Positions 32,953-41,151 of a stretch of 64,000 nucleotides of DNA are shown here, in pieces. The notes beneath the pieces were generated by a model. The model saw only the letters and a program-made list of their open reading frames with translations. It had not been told where the DNA came from and made no database searches. The position numbers and the translations under genes were made by a program. The DNA lies in assembly GCF_004005495.1 (NCBI RefSeq), contig NZ_RZYA01000007.1, positions 330,955-394,954 on the forward strand, written 5' to 3'. How positions within the stretch are numbered: position 1 is the first letter of the stretch; each line of letters begins with the position of its first letter. The DNA is from Streptomyces antnestii. Lineage in GTDB: Bacteria; Actinomycetota; Actinomycetes; Streptomycetales; Streptomycetaceae.

Positions 32953-34274
32953 CGGCGTGCGGGGGCCGGCCCCGTGGCGGACGCGACGGCGTCGGCCACG
33001 GGGCCGATGTCGTCCTCGCCGAGCGTCGACACGGTGATCCGCACCCCGGGCGCCGCCCCCATGCGGAAGCGCGCCCCGGGCGCCACGGCCCACCCGGCGT
33101 GCAGCAGCCGGGCGACCGCGCCCGTCTCGTCCGGGACGGGCACCCACACGTTCATGCCGCTGCGCCCGTGCGCCGCGACGCCGCGCTCGGCGAGCGCCGC
33201 GATGAGGGCGTCGCGCCGCCGCCCGTACGAGGCCGCGACGGCCCGCGTGTCGACGGCGCCCTCGGACCACAGCCTGACCACGGCCCTCTGCAGGATGCGG
33301 CTGACCCAGCCGGGGCCGAGGCGCTGGCGTCCCTGGACCCGGTCGACCGTGACGGCGTCGCCGGTGAGGACGGCGATGCGCAGGTCGGGCCCGTAGGCCT
33401 TGGCGGCGGAGCGGACGAACGCCCAGTGCCGCGTCACACCGGCCAGCGGGCGCAGCGGCAGGTCGACGATCCCGTGCCCGTGGTCGTCCTCGATCAGGAG
33501 TACGTCCTTGTGGGCGGCCAGGACCTTCCGCAGGGCACGCGCGCGTGGGGCACTGACGGCGGCGCCCGTGGGGTTCTGGGCGCGGTCGGTGACGACCAGG
33601 GCCCGCGCCCCCTCGCTCAGCGCCCGCTCCACGTCGTCGGGGAGGGGGCCGTCGTCGTCCACGCCGACGGGCACCGTGCGCAGCCCGAGCGCCGGGACGA
33701 GGTCGAGCAGGCTGCCCCAGCCCGGGTCCTCGACGGCGACGGCGTCGCCCGGCTTGAGGTGTGCGGCCAGCACGCGCTCGATGGCGTCGAGGGAACCGGA
33801 GGTCACGGTGACGGGGCCCGCCGGGACGCCGTCCTTGTCGAAGGCCTCGCGCGCGCGGCGCGCCAGCTCCGGCTCCAGGGCCCCGTCTCCGTAGAGGACG
33901 GGTTCCTCGTCGCCGCGCGCGGCCGCCCAGGCGAAGGCCTCGGCGAGCGGGGGCAGGAGGGCCGTGTCCGGGTTCCCGTTCGAGACGTCGCGGACCCCGG
34001 CCGGCGCGTCGACACGGATCAGCTCGCGGGCCGTCGTGGCCGGCTTGGACCGCACGCGGCTGCCGCGCCGCCCGCCGGTCTCGATCACCCCGCGCTCACG
34101 GAGGGTGCGGTACGCGGCCGCGACCGTATTGGGATTGACCCCGAGCTGCTGGGCCAACTCCCGCATGGGAGGCAGCAGTTGCCCGGGCTGCAGGTCACCG
34201 CTGCCCACCGCGCGTTCCACGCTCGCCGAGATGTCGGCTGCGCGACGGCCTTCGATCCGATACTCTCCTAGCAC
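32943..34274 (-). CDS. MocR-type regulator (GntR helix-turn-helix plus aminotransferase domain)
   Basis: A 443-residue fusion: GntR winged helix at about 8-75 (LLPPMRELAQQLGVNPNTVA, AYRTLRERGVIETGGRRGSR) and a fold-type I aminotransferase domain from about 95 (NPDTALLPPLAEAFAW) with VTSGSLDAIERVLAAHL, DRAQNPTGAAVS, the IEDDHGHG Asp and the PLP lysine in RSAAKAYGPDLRIAVL. MocR proteins often sense PLP and control PLP or transport genes; this one diverges from a pyridoxamine-oxidase-like gene, which fits. The GTG at 34274 has no ribosome site but follows a CATAAT box by 7 bases, so a leaderless transcript is likely. Confidence 0.92.
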   Translation of the reverse strand: MLGEYRIEGRRAADISASVERAVGSGDLQPGQLLPPMRELAQQLGVNPNTVAAAYRTLRERGVIETGGRRGSRVRSKPATTARELIRVDAPAGVRDVSNGNPDTALLPPLAEAFAWAAARGDEEPVLYGDGALEPELARRAREAFDKDGVPAGPVTVTSGSLDAIERVLAAHLKPGDAVAVEDPGWGSLLDLVPALGLRTVPVGVDDDGPLPDDVERALSEGARALVVTDRAQNPTGAAVSAPRARALRKVLAAHKDVLLIEDDHGHGIVDLPLRPLAGVTRHWAFVRSAAKAYGPDLRIAVLTGDAVTVDRVQGRQRLGPGWVSRILQRAVVRLWSEGAVDTRAVAASYGRRRDALIAALAERGVAAHGRSGMNVWVPVPDETGAVARLLHAGWAVAPGARFRMGAAPGVRITVSTLGEDDIGPVADAVASATGPAPARRYG

Positions 34275-34285
34275 AAAGCAGATTA

Positions 34286-34297
34286 TGCACTAGTGCA
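34286..34297. promoter_or_regulatory. Perfect 12-bp palindrome TGCACTAGTGCA in MocR/PPOX promoter
   Basis: TGCACTAGTGCA sits in the 35-base gap between the divergent MocR and PPOX-like genes, directly beside the CATAAT box of the MocR gene and 13 bases before the PPOX start. Placement and symmetry suggest an operator for the MocR protein acting on both genes. Confidence 0.6.
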
Positions 34298-34309
34298 ATG
34301 GAGTTTGCA

Positions 34310-35008
34310 ATGAGCGTGGCATCCGAGTCCGGCACCGTCGCTTCCGGGGAAGCCGCCGGCTCCTACCCGGCGACCGAGCGCACCGTCCCGGCCCGCATGC
34401 GTGAGCGGACGTACTACGACCGCGAGCTGGTCCACTCGATACTCGACGAGGCCTACATCTGCCATCTCGGCTTCGTCCGCGACGGCTCCCCCGTCGTGCT
34501 GCCGACCCTGTACGGCCGCGTCGGCGAGACCCTCTACGTGCACGGCTCCACGGGAGCGCGCGTCCAGCGCCTGGCGGGCGCGGCCGACCCCGGCCTCCAG
34601 GTCTGCCTGACCGTCACCCACGTCGACGGCCTGGTCCTCGCCCGCTCCGCCTTCCACCACTCGCTCAACTACCGCTCCGTGGTGGTGCACGGCCTCGCCC
34701 ACCAGGTGACCGACCCCGACGAGAAGCGCACGGCGCTCGACGCGCTCGTGGACCACGTGGTGCCCGGCCGTTCCCAGGACTCGCGCCCCGGGAACGACAA
34801 GGAGCTCGCGGCGACGTCCGTGCTCCGCCTCGACCTCGCGGAGGTCTCCGCCCGCGTCCGCGCCGGCGGCCCGAACGACGACGAGGAGGACCTGGGCCTG
34901 CCCCACTGGACCGGTGTCGTCCCGCTGACCAAGGGCCACGGCACCCCGGTCCCGGCCGACGACCTCGCCCCGGGCATCGCCCTGCCGGACTACCTGACCG
35001 CGCTCTGA
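34310..35008 (+). CDS. Pyridoxamine 5'-phosphate oxidase-like flavin-binding protein
   Basis: A 232-residue protein: RTYYDRELVHSILDEAYICH, GFVRDGSPVVLPTLYGRVGE, LYVHGSTGARVQRLAG, CLTVTHVDGLVLARSAFHHS and NYRSVVVHGLAHQVTDPDEK are the landmarks of the flavin-nucleotide-binding PPOX subfamily. ATG at 34310 with GGAG eight bases before it. Divergent from MocR across a palindrome. A link to vitamin B6 metabolism is suggested by the pair, but this subfamily is not a proven PNP oxidase. The stop codon's last base begins a six-copy 20-bp tandem repeat. Confidence 0.9.
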   Translation: MSVASESGTVASGEAAGSYPATERTVPARMRERTYYDRELVHSILDEAYICHLGFVRDGSPVVLPTLYGRVGETLYVHGSTGARVQRLAGAADPGLQVCLTVTHVDGLVLARSAFHHSLNYRSVVVHGLAHQVTDPDEKRTALDALVDHVVPGRSQDSRPGNDKELAATSVLRLDLAEVSARVRAGGPNDDEEDLGLPHWTGVVPLTKGHGTPVPADDLAPGIALPDYLTAL

Positions 35009-35127
35009 CCCGGCCCGCACGCGTCTTACCCGGTCCGTACGTGTCTTACCCGGTCCGTACGTGTCTGGCCCGGCCCGTACGCGTCTGACCCGGCCCGCAC
35101 GCGTCTGACCCGGCCCGTACGCGGGTG
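35008..35127. repeat. Six-copy 20-bp tandem repeat between convergent genes
   Basis: Six head-to-tail units of 20 bases, consensus ACCCGGYCCGYACGYGTCTK, fill the gap between the PPOX-like gene (plus) and the ABC permease gene (minus). Unit differences are mainly transitions that preserve C/T-G/A symmetry (CCGGCCCGCACGCG against CCGGTCCGTACGTG), and each unit holds a near-palindromic CGTACG or CGCACG core. No spacers, so not CRISPR. Confidence 0.9.
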
Positions 35128-35147
35128 GCCGCCCGCCGCGCGCGCCG

Positions 35148-36011
35148 TCACACGTCCCGGCGGTCCACGACCACCAGTGCGACGGCGACTGCCACGAGCG
35201 GCCACAGCACGTACACCGCCCACGCCCCGCCGACCGTCGCCGGGTAGGGGACGTGTTGTGGCACGGCGTCGACTTCGGAGAGCCGCTGCCACGCACGCTG
35301 GGGCAGCGCATGACTGATCGCGGCCGACCAACGGCGGTCCTCGGAGACCATGTTGGGCAGCAGCAGGAGCACCACGGCGCTCGCCACCATCGTCGTCGCG
35401 CTGTGCCGGATCAGGGCGCCGAGGCCCAGGCCGACGAGGGCGCAGACCGGGGCGAGCAGCGCGGACGCCACGATGCCGCGCCACGCTCCGGGGTAGTCGA
35501 ACGGCAGGCCGAGGTGACGCCCGGACAGGATGGCCTGGCTGACGGCGAACGACGCCGTGGAGGCGACCGCCCCGTACACCAGCGTCACCCCGGTCAGGAC
35601 GATCGCCTTCGCCGCCATCACCGAGCGCCGCGCCGGGACGGCCGCGAACGTCGTGCGGATCAGGCCCGTCCCGTACTCGCCGACGACCGTGATGGCGCCG
35701 ACGCTGCCCATGATCAGCATGAGCACGAGGCCCGCGTTGTTGGTGAACGTGTCGTTGTACGACCACTCCGGGACGAAGACGGCCTTGATCCTGGGGTCGT
35801 AGTGCGGCCAGTTCTGGTAGTCGGCGAGGGCCGCGTTCGCGTTGAGGGCGACGAGGCCGAGCGCCGTGAGTCCGAAGGTCCAGCGCATCGAGCGCAGGGA
35901 CCACAGCTTGAGCCACTCGGCGGCGAGCAGGTCGGCGAACCGGGCGGCGCGGGGCGTGGCCGCCGGCCGGGCGGGGGCGGCGGCGGACGTCTGTGGTGTG
36001 GTCGCGGTCAT
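35148..36011 (-). CDS. ABC-2 type transporter permease
   Basis: A 287-residue integral membrane protein with six helices; first after LLAAEWLKLWSLRSMRWTFG, next region NNAGLVLMLIMGSVGAITVV, EYGTGLIRTTFAAVPARRSV (the EYxxGTIR-like motif of ABC-2 permeases), last VYVLWPLVAVAVALVVVDRR. Overlaps the ATPase gene by 4 bases (ATGA), so permease and ATPase form one exporter. The N-terminal 25 residues are Ala/Pro-rich. Confidence 0.93.
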   Translation of the reverse strand: MTATTPQTSAAAPARPAATPRAARFADLLAAEWLKLWSLRSMRWTFGLTALGLVALNANAALADYQNWPHYDPRIKAVFVPEWSYNDTFTNNAGLVLMLIMGSVGAITVVGEYGTGLIRTTFAAVPARRSVMAAKAIVLTGVTLVYGAVASTASFAVSQAILSGRHLGLPFDYPGAWRGIVASALLAPVCALVGLGLGALIRHSATTMVASAVVLLLLPNMVSEDRRWSAAISHALPQRAWQRLSEVDAVPQHVPYPATVGGAWAVYVLWPLVAVAVALVVVDRRDV

Positions 36012-36955
36012 CGGGTGTCTCCGGCGAGGTATTCGACGCTGTCGGCGGTGAGTTCCATGAACGCCTCCTCCAGGGAGGCGGTCCGGGTGGCCAGTTCGTG
36101 GAGCATGTGGCGGTGCCGGTGGGCGAGTTCACCGATGCGCCGGGCGCTCAGGCCGGTCACGGTGAGCCCGCCCGTCCCGTCGGGCCGCACCGACGCGCCC
36201 TCGGAGGTGAGGAGTTCGGCCAGCGCTGTGGTGTCGCGGGTGCGGACGTGCACGGTGCGCCGGGTGCCCCGGTCGGCGAACTCCGCCAGGGTCTCGTCGG
36301 CGATGAGTGTGCCCCGGCCGATCACGACGAGCCGGTCCGCGGTGTTCTCCATCTCGCGCATCAGATGGCTGGAGACGAACACGGTGCGGCCCTCGGCGGC
36401 GAGGCGGCGGAACAGTCCCCGTACCCACAACACCCCTTCCGGATCGAGCCCGTTGACAGGTTCGTCGAAGAGCAGCACGGGCGGGTCGCCGAGGAGTGCC
36501 GCCGCGATGCCGAGCCGCTGCTTCATGCCGAGCGAGAACCCGCCGATCCGGCGCCGGGCCGCGTCGGTGAGGCCGACCTCGTCGAGGACCTCGTCGACCC
36601 GGCGGCGCGCGATGGCGTTGCTGCGGGCCAGGATCGACAGATGGGCCGCCGCGGTCCGCCCGCCGTGCACGTCGCCCGCGTCGAGCAGCGCTCCCACGTG
36701 CCGCAGTCCGCGCGGATGGTCGCGGAACCGGTGTCCGTCCACGGTGACGCCGCCCGAGGTGGGCTCGTCGAGGCCGAGGGTCAGGCGCAGGGTGGTGCTC
36801 TTGCCCGCGCCGTTCGGGCCGAGGAACCCGGTGACGCAGCCGGGGCGCACGGTGAAGGTGAGGCCGTCGACCGCCATGGTGCGGCCGTATCGCTTGGTCA
36901 GTTCGCAGACTTCGATCACGCGGTCAACGCTGCCGTGCGGGCCCGCGTCCGTCAT
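36008..36955 (-). CDS. ABC transporter ATP-binding protein
   Basis: A 315-residue ATPase. Seen: Walker A GPNGAGKST near 45, Q-loop region LLDAGDVHGG, signature FSLGMKQRLGIA (a LGMKQR form typical of ABC-2 drug/bacteriocin exporters), Walker B PVLLFDEPVNGLDPEG, H-loop SSHL, and a C-terminal extension after 230 that is common in this branch. ATG at 36955 is used; GTG codons lie further inside. Divergent from a sensor kinase/response regulator pair with about 97 bases between, the common arrangement in which the two-component system controls an exporter. Confidence 0.93.
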   Translation of the reverse strand: MTDAGPHGSVDRVIEVCELTKRYGRTMAVDGLTFTVRPGCVTGFLGPNGAGKSTTLRLTLGLDEPTSGGVTVDGHRFRDHPRGLRHVGALLDAGDVHGGRTAAAHLSILARSNAIARRRVDEVLDEVGLTDAARRRIGGFSLGMKQRLGIAAALLGDPPVLLFDEPVNGLDPEGVLWVRGLFRRLAAEGRTVFVSSHLMREMENTADRLVVIGRGTLIADETLAEFADRGTRRTVHVRTRDTTALAELLTSEGASVRPDGTGGLTVTGLSARRIGELAHRHRHMLHELATRTASLEEAFMELTADSVEYLAGDTR

Positions 36956-37052
36956 CGGACCGACGGCGGCATTCCCCGGCGCCCGGGATCGACCCAGGGT
37001 GTACACCCACGGTCCGATGCCCACGCGCCACCGCCCTGGCTACGATCACCGC

Positions 37053-38267
37053 ATGCCCGCCGCCCCGACCCTGCCCCTGCCCCTGCCTCTGCTCAGACGC
37101 GTTCCCCCGGGTGCCTGGACGGCCCTGACCTGGTGCGCCTCCACGGTGTACGCGTGCGTGGTGCTCGTCACCACGCCGGGCGAGGGCACCGTGGTGCCCG
37201 ACCACGGGCTGATGCGGCCGCCGGGCAACTGGGCCTATCTGGCCGTGGCCACGGCGTTCGCGCTCGCCGGCAGCGCGGTCCTGCGCCGGTTCCCGCTGCC
37301 GGCCGTCGGCCTGCTGCTCCTCGGCTCGCTCTGCGGGGCCATGGCACTGAATTCGATGGAGATCAACTTCCTGCAGTTCCTGGCCGTCGACGTGGCGTTG
37401 TGCGTCATCGCGGCCGGGTCCTCGCGCCGGTCCTCCCTCACCGCGCTCGCCATGGCGATCGCCCTCGTGACCGGCTACGCCGTCGTCCGGCTGCTGCTCG
37501 GCTACGGGATCGGCACGTCGACGGACATCGCCGTCTGTCTGACGGCCGTCGTCGCCTGGTTCATCGGCCACTCAGGCCACGAGGCCCGTGAGCACGCCGA
37601 ACAGGTACGCGCGCAGGCGGCGGCCGCGGCCGTGAACGGTGAACGGCTGCGCATCGCGAGGGAGTTGCACGACATGGTCGCGCACAGCATCGGCATCATC
37701 GCCCTGCAGGCGGGAGCCGCCCGCCGGGTCATCGACACCCAGCCCGACCGGGCGAGGACCGCGCTGAGCGAGGTGGAGACCGCGGGCCGGGAAACGCTGT
37801 CGGGCCTTCGCCGGATGCTGGTCGCGCTGCGCGCCGCCGACTCGGACGAGCCCGGGGAAGGGGCGCCGCGGCACCCCGCGCCGGGCCTCGCGGACGTGGA
37901 CCGCCTCGCCGCGGCGACGACGGCCGCCGGGGTCCGGGTGGACGTGCGGTGGCAGGGCGAACGGCGGGCGCTGCCGCCGGAGATCGACCTGTCGGCGTTC
38001 CGCATCATCCAGGAGTCCGTGACGAACGTGGTGCGGCACGCGGGCACGGCCTCGTGCCAGGTGTCGATCGCCTGCCAGGACGAGGAGTTGTCCATCGAGG
38101 TCGTCGACACGGGGCGGGGCGAGGGTGCCACCGGGGGCGGCGGGTTCGGGCTCGCGGGCATGCGCGAGCGGGTCACGCTGCTGCACGGCGACTTCTCGGC
38201 CGGCCGGCGTCCCGGGGGCGGCTTCCGCGTGGCGGCCAGGCTGCCCGTCCCGGAGGCCGTCCGATGA
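37053..38267 (+). CDS. Sensor histidine kinase (NarL/HisKA_3 type)
   Basis: A 404-residue membrane kinase: four or five N-terminal helices (AWTALTWCASTVYACVVLVT, WAYLAVATAFALAGSAVLRR, ALAMAIALVTGYAVVRLLLG and others), then HisKA_3 with RIARELHDMVAHSIGIIALQ (the phosphorylated His is in ELHD) and a HATPase_c domain with NVVRHAG, DTGRG and GFGLAGMRERV. No large extracellular domain, so it is of the intramembrane-sensing type. ATG at 37053; no strong ribosome site. Its stop overlaps the response regulator start (ATGA). Confidence 0.93.
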   Translation: MPAAPTLPLPLPLLRRVPPGAWTALTWCASTVYACVVLVTTPGEGTVVPDHGLMRPPGNWAYLAVATAFALAGSAVLRRFPLPAVGLLLLGSLCGAMALNSMEINFLQFLAVDVALCVIAAGSSRRSSLTALAMAIALVTGYAVVRLLLGYGIGTSTDIAVCLTAVVAWFIGHSGHEAREHAEQVRAQAAAAAVNGERLRIARELHDMVAHSIGIIALQAGAARRVIDTQPDRARTALSEVETAGRETLSGLRRMLVALRAADSDEPGEGAPRHPAPGLADVDRLAAATTAAGVRVDVRWQGERRALPPEIDLSAFRIIQESVTNVVRHAGTASCQVSIACQDEELSIEVVDTGRGEGATGGGGFGLAGMRERVTLLHGDFSAGRRPGGGFRVAARLPVPEAVR

Positions 38268-38923
38268 GCGTCCGCGTCGTCCTCGCCGACGACCAGGAAC
38301 TCGTCCGTACCGCCCTGCAGATGGTCATGGCCGACACCCCCGACCTGACGGTGGTGGGCGAGGCGGGCAACGGCGTGGAGGCGGTCGAACTCGCCGGGAG
38401 CGCCGCGGCGGACGTCGTGGTGATGGACATCCGGATGCCGGGCATGGACGGCATCGAGGCCACCCGGCGGATCACCGCGGGCCCGAGCACCGCCCGCGTC
38501 CTCGTCCTGACCACGTTCGACGACGACGATTACGTGTACTCGGCACTGCGCGCGGGAGCGTCCGGATTCCTCGTCAAGGACATGGCCCTGGACGACATCC
38601 TCGCGGCGGTCCGCGTGGTGGCGGCCGGTGACGCCCTGATCGCGCCGAGCGTCACGCGCCGACTGATCGCGGAGTTCGCCGGACGCCCCGAGCCGGTGCC
38701 GGGCCCGCGCCCGGTCCAGGGCATCACCGAGCGCGAACGGGAGGTCCTGACCCTCGTCGGCCGCGGCATGTCGAACACCGAGATCGCTCAGGCCCTGTTC
38801 ATCTCGGTGGCCACCGTCAAGACGTACGTGACCCGCCTGCTCGCCAAGCTCACGGCCCGCGACCGGGTCCAACTCGTGATCATGGCGTACGAGATGGGAC
38901 TGGCGTCGGCCCCGCCCCGGTGA
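38264..38923 (+). CDS. LuxR/NarL-family response regulator
   Basis: A 219-residue regulator: receiver domain VRVVLADDQELVRTALQMVM with phosphoacceptor Asp in VVMDIRMPGMDGIEAT, Thr in VLTTFDDDDYV and Lys in FLVKDM; DNA-binding domain ITEREREVLTLVGRGMSNTE and IAQALFISVATVKTYVTRLL at about 150-205. Coupled to the kinase by a 4-base overlap. Likely target: the divergent ABC exporter. Confidence 0.95.
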   Translation: MSVRVVLADDQELVRTALQMVMADTPDLTVVGEAGNGVEAVELAGSAAADVVVMDIRMPGMDGIEATRRITAGPSTARVLVLTTFDDDDYVYSALRAGASGFLVKDMALDDILAAVRVVAAGDALIAPSVTRRLIAEFAGRPEPVPGPRPVQGITEREREVLTLVGRGMSNTEIAQALFISVATVKTYVTRLLAKLTARDRVQLVIMAYEMGLASAPPR

Positions 38924-38933
38924 ACGCCGTGGA

Positions 38934-38960
38934 CTAGGAGGGTGTCCGACAATTCCCTAG
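38934..38960. terminator. CTAG-bounded palindrome between convergent genes
   Basis: Runs CTAGGAGGGTGTCCGACAAT to CCCTAG, imperfectly symmetrical around TGTC-C-GACA, in the 33-base gap between the response regulator and an EamA gene. The EamA stop TAG is the right CTAG read in reverse. It resembles the ends of the two inverted-repeat elements and may be an excision footprint serving as a two-way terminator. Confidence 0.5.
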
Positions 38961-39985
38961 TTCGCGCTGCCGTGGCCCGACAGGGTCCGGTCCGGTGCGG
39001 TCCGCTCCGCGGTCTGCGGGCCGCCCTCGCCGACGGCGACGACCTCGGGCTTCGCCGGGGCCGACGACTGGGCGATGAAGGCACCGACCAGGACGACCGC
39101 CCCGCCGAAGATCTGCGGGGCCGACAGGTGCTCGCCGAGGAGCACCCAGGCGAGGACGGTCGCGATGACCGCTTCGAGGCAGGCCACGACCCCGGCCACC
39201 TGGGGCGAGAGCCGGCGCACGGAGAGGACGCCGGTGACGTAGGCGACGACGGTCGCGAGCAGCACGATCCAGCAGAGCAGCAGCCAGGCCGGCACGGAGG
39301 TGCCGTTCATCGAGGCGCTGCCGCCGAGCACGGACCAGTCCATGGTCCAGGGCCGTGCCACGGCCGTCAGGACGAGGGCGCCCACGAGCAGCCCGTACGC
39401 GATCACGCCGAGCGGGTCCGGTGCCTGCTCCCCCGCGTCGCTGCCCTGGTCGGACAGGACGAAGTAGCCGACCTGGCAGCAGGCGGCGCCGAGGGCGAGC
39501 AGCAGGCCGATCAGGTCGACGCTGAGGCCCGCCCACACCTCGACGACGCAGGCGAGGCCGCCGACGGCGAGAACCACGCCGAGGGCGGCGGCGCGGGTCA
39601 CGGGCCTGCGCTGCACGAAGCGCACCCAGCCGAGGACGAGCGCCGGCGCGAGGTACTCGATGAGGAGCGCGACGCCGACCGGAATCCGGGAGATCGCCGC
39701 GAAGTAGCAGGCCTGTACACCGGCGACGGCGAGCAGGCCGAAACCGGCGAGCAGCGCGGGCCGCCGGACCAGCAGGGAGCGGTGCCGCCAGGCGACCGGC
39801 AGCATGACGAGCGCGGCGCCCGCGACCCGCAGCCACACCACGTGGAGCGGGTCGAGACCCGCCTCGATCAGCGGCTTCGCCGCCACACCCGAACCGCCGA
39901 AAGCGAGCGCCGAGCCGAGGGCGAGCCCCAGTCCGACACCTCGTCCACGATTCGCCTGAATCCCCTGAGACGCATGCACCGGCAC
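38957..39985 (-). CDS. EamA family transporter (RhtA-like)
   Basis: A 342-residue protein with ten membrane helices in two EamA repeats (LGLALGSALAFGGSGVAAKP; LIGLLLALGAACCQVGYFVL; AGVVACLEAVIATVLAWVLL). A hydrophilic tail follows ALLGAFIAQSS. Relatives export amino acids or small metabolites. GTG at 39985 is the first in-frame start with family similarity, without a strong ribosome site. Monocistronic. Confidence 0.9.
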   Translation of the reverse strand: MPVHASQGIQANRGRGVGLGLALGSALAFGGSGVAAKPLIEAGLDPLHVVWLRVAGAALVMLPVAWRHRSLLVRRPALLAGFGLLAVAGVQACYFAAISRIPVGVALLIEYLAPALVLGWVRFVQRRPVTRAAALGVVLAVGGLACVVEVWAGLSVDLIGLLLALGAACCQVGYFVLSDQGSDAGEQAPDPLGVIAYGLLVGALVLTAVARPWTMDWSVLGGSASMNGTSVPAWLLLCWIVLLATVVAYVTGVLSVRRLSPQVAGVVACLEAVIATVLAWVLLGEHLSAPQIFGGAVVLVGAFIAQSSAPAKPEVVAVGEGGPQTAERTAPDRTLSGHGSAN

Positions 39986-40099
39986 ATCATGACAGCCGCC
40001 GTCATGACCGTCACCCCCGATAACCCCTGTCTCACGTGGCGGACGCCCCGCGCACGCCGAGGAGCCCGGCAGTTCACCCGGGCGCTGGAGCAGGGGCCC

Positions 40100-40636
40100 T
40101 CAGCACCCCGCCTCGACGCGCTGCCGCAGGCTCTCCGTGTCGATGCCCGCCCGGGCCAGCACCTCGACCGCGCGGCAGTCGCGGTCCGCGGCCAGCGCGG
40201 CGAGCAGGTCGACCCCGCGCGCCCGCCGGTCGCCGCGCCGGACGGCGCGGTCCAGGGCCGCCTCCATCGCGGCGGCCGCGGCGGGCGACCAGCCGAGCTC
40301 CGTCACGACGGGCACGGCGCCGGAGTCCTCGACGGTGCCCTGCCACTGGAGCCCGTACCCGATGCTCCGCTGCACGAGGTAGCCGAGGAGGCGGGCGAGC
40401 TGGGGTCCGCCACCGAAGGCCTCGCGCACCCGCGGGTCCGTCTCGAGGAGCGAGTGCAGGAGATGGGCGGTGTCGATCTGGCCGTCCCCGTCACGCACGG
40501 CTCTGCGGCGCGCGCCGGCCTGCACCGAGGTCAGCTCGGGACTGAGCTCGGGACTGAGCTCGGGACTGAGGAAGCCGTCGACATCTTCACGGTTGCGGCC
40601 GCTTGCCGCGGCCTCCGACGGGGTAGGGCTCTGCAC
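40100..40636 (-). CDS. Clp N-terminal-domain protein (no ATPase)
   Basis: A 178-residue protein with one Clp-N double repeat: DTAHLLHSLLETDPRVREAF at about 55 and GVDLLAALAADRDCRAVEVL near 150. The AAA+ modules of ClpA/ClpC are absent, so it is a stand-alone substrate- or adaptor-binding domain as seen in several Streptomyces. The N-terminal stretch includes LSPELSPELSPELTS, encoded by a 12-base unit (ctcgggactgag) repeated three times at about 40543-40572. GTG at 40636 with GGGAG upstream. Role unknown. Confidence 0.85.
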   Translation of the reverse strand: MQSPTPSEAAASGRNREDVDGFLSPELSPELSPELTSVQAGARRRAVRDGDGQIDTAHLLHSLLETDPRVREAFGGGPQLARLLGYLVQRSIGYGLQWQGTVEDSGAVPVVTELGWSPAAAAAMEAALDRAVRRGDRRARGVDLLAALAADRDCRAVEVLARAGIDTESLRQRVEAGC

Positions 40637-40834
40637 ATCTCCCACCTCATCAGCCCCTGTCCGGCCGGGCATCCCCGGCGGGAAGCATTTCCACGTCCGA
40701 CAGAAGGTGGGCACGTCCGGGCGGGTTCTCCTCCTTACGGATGAGATCGCGCCGTTTCACCCCGAGGAGCGCGCGCCGCCTTGCATCACGCGTCGGACGC
40801 AACCGGACACAACCGGAAGACGTCCTTCACTGAT

Positions 40835-41023
40835 ATGGAGAGCAGGTGCTGGCTCGTCGCCCTGCCCGCGATCGACGGCCGACAATACGTGTACCGGGTA
40901 TACGCACCCGACGACGCGCTCCTCGCCGACCTGTTCTGGGACGCGTGGCACTGCCACGACGAGGGGCCGCACCCGCGCGCCTCGGACCTCTTCGACGCCG
41001 CGGTCATCGAGAAGCTCGCCTGA
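40835..41023 (+). CDS. Small hypothetical protein
   Basis: A 62-residue reading frame with regular codon bias: ESRCWLVALPAIDGRQYVYR, VYAPDDALLADLFWDAWHCH, DEGPHPRASDLFDAAVIEKL. Strand-like first half and helix-like second half. No clear ribosome site before the ATG, so the start is uncertain. I do not recognise the family. Confidence 0.5.
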   Translation: MESRCWLVALPAIDGRQYVYRVYAPDDALLADLFWDAWHCHDEGPHPRASDLFDAAVIEKLA

Positions 41024-41151
41024 CGGCCCATCTCGCCGACGGCTGACCACTTCTGACGGTTCATCAGTATTGAATGTTCGAGGCCCTGCGGCTACTTTCC
41101 GCGACACCACGGCTGCGCCCGCCGCAGCTCTCGTCGAGAAGGGGTGGTCGC

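Noticed and set aside
35008..35127. CRISPR array
   Set aside because: The six 20-base units are contiguous with no spacers, and no cas genes are present.
35253..37052. 600 extra codons in front of the sensor kinase
   Set aside because: This part lies opposite the ABC permease and ATPase genes and is Arg/Ser/Pro-rich; the kinase starts at 37053.
40781..41023. Start of the small hypothetical gene at 40781
   Set aside because: The 18 extra residues have no codon bias and no ribosome site; the ATG at 40835 is kept with low confidence.
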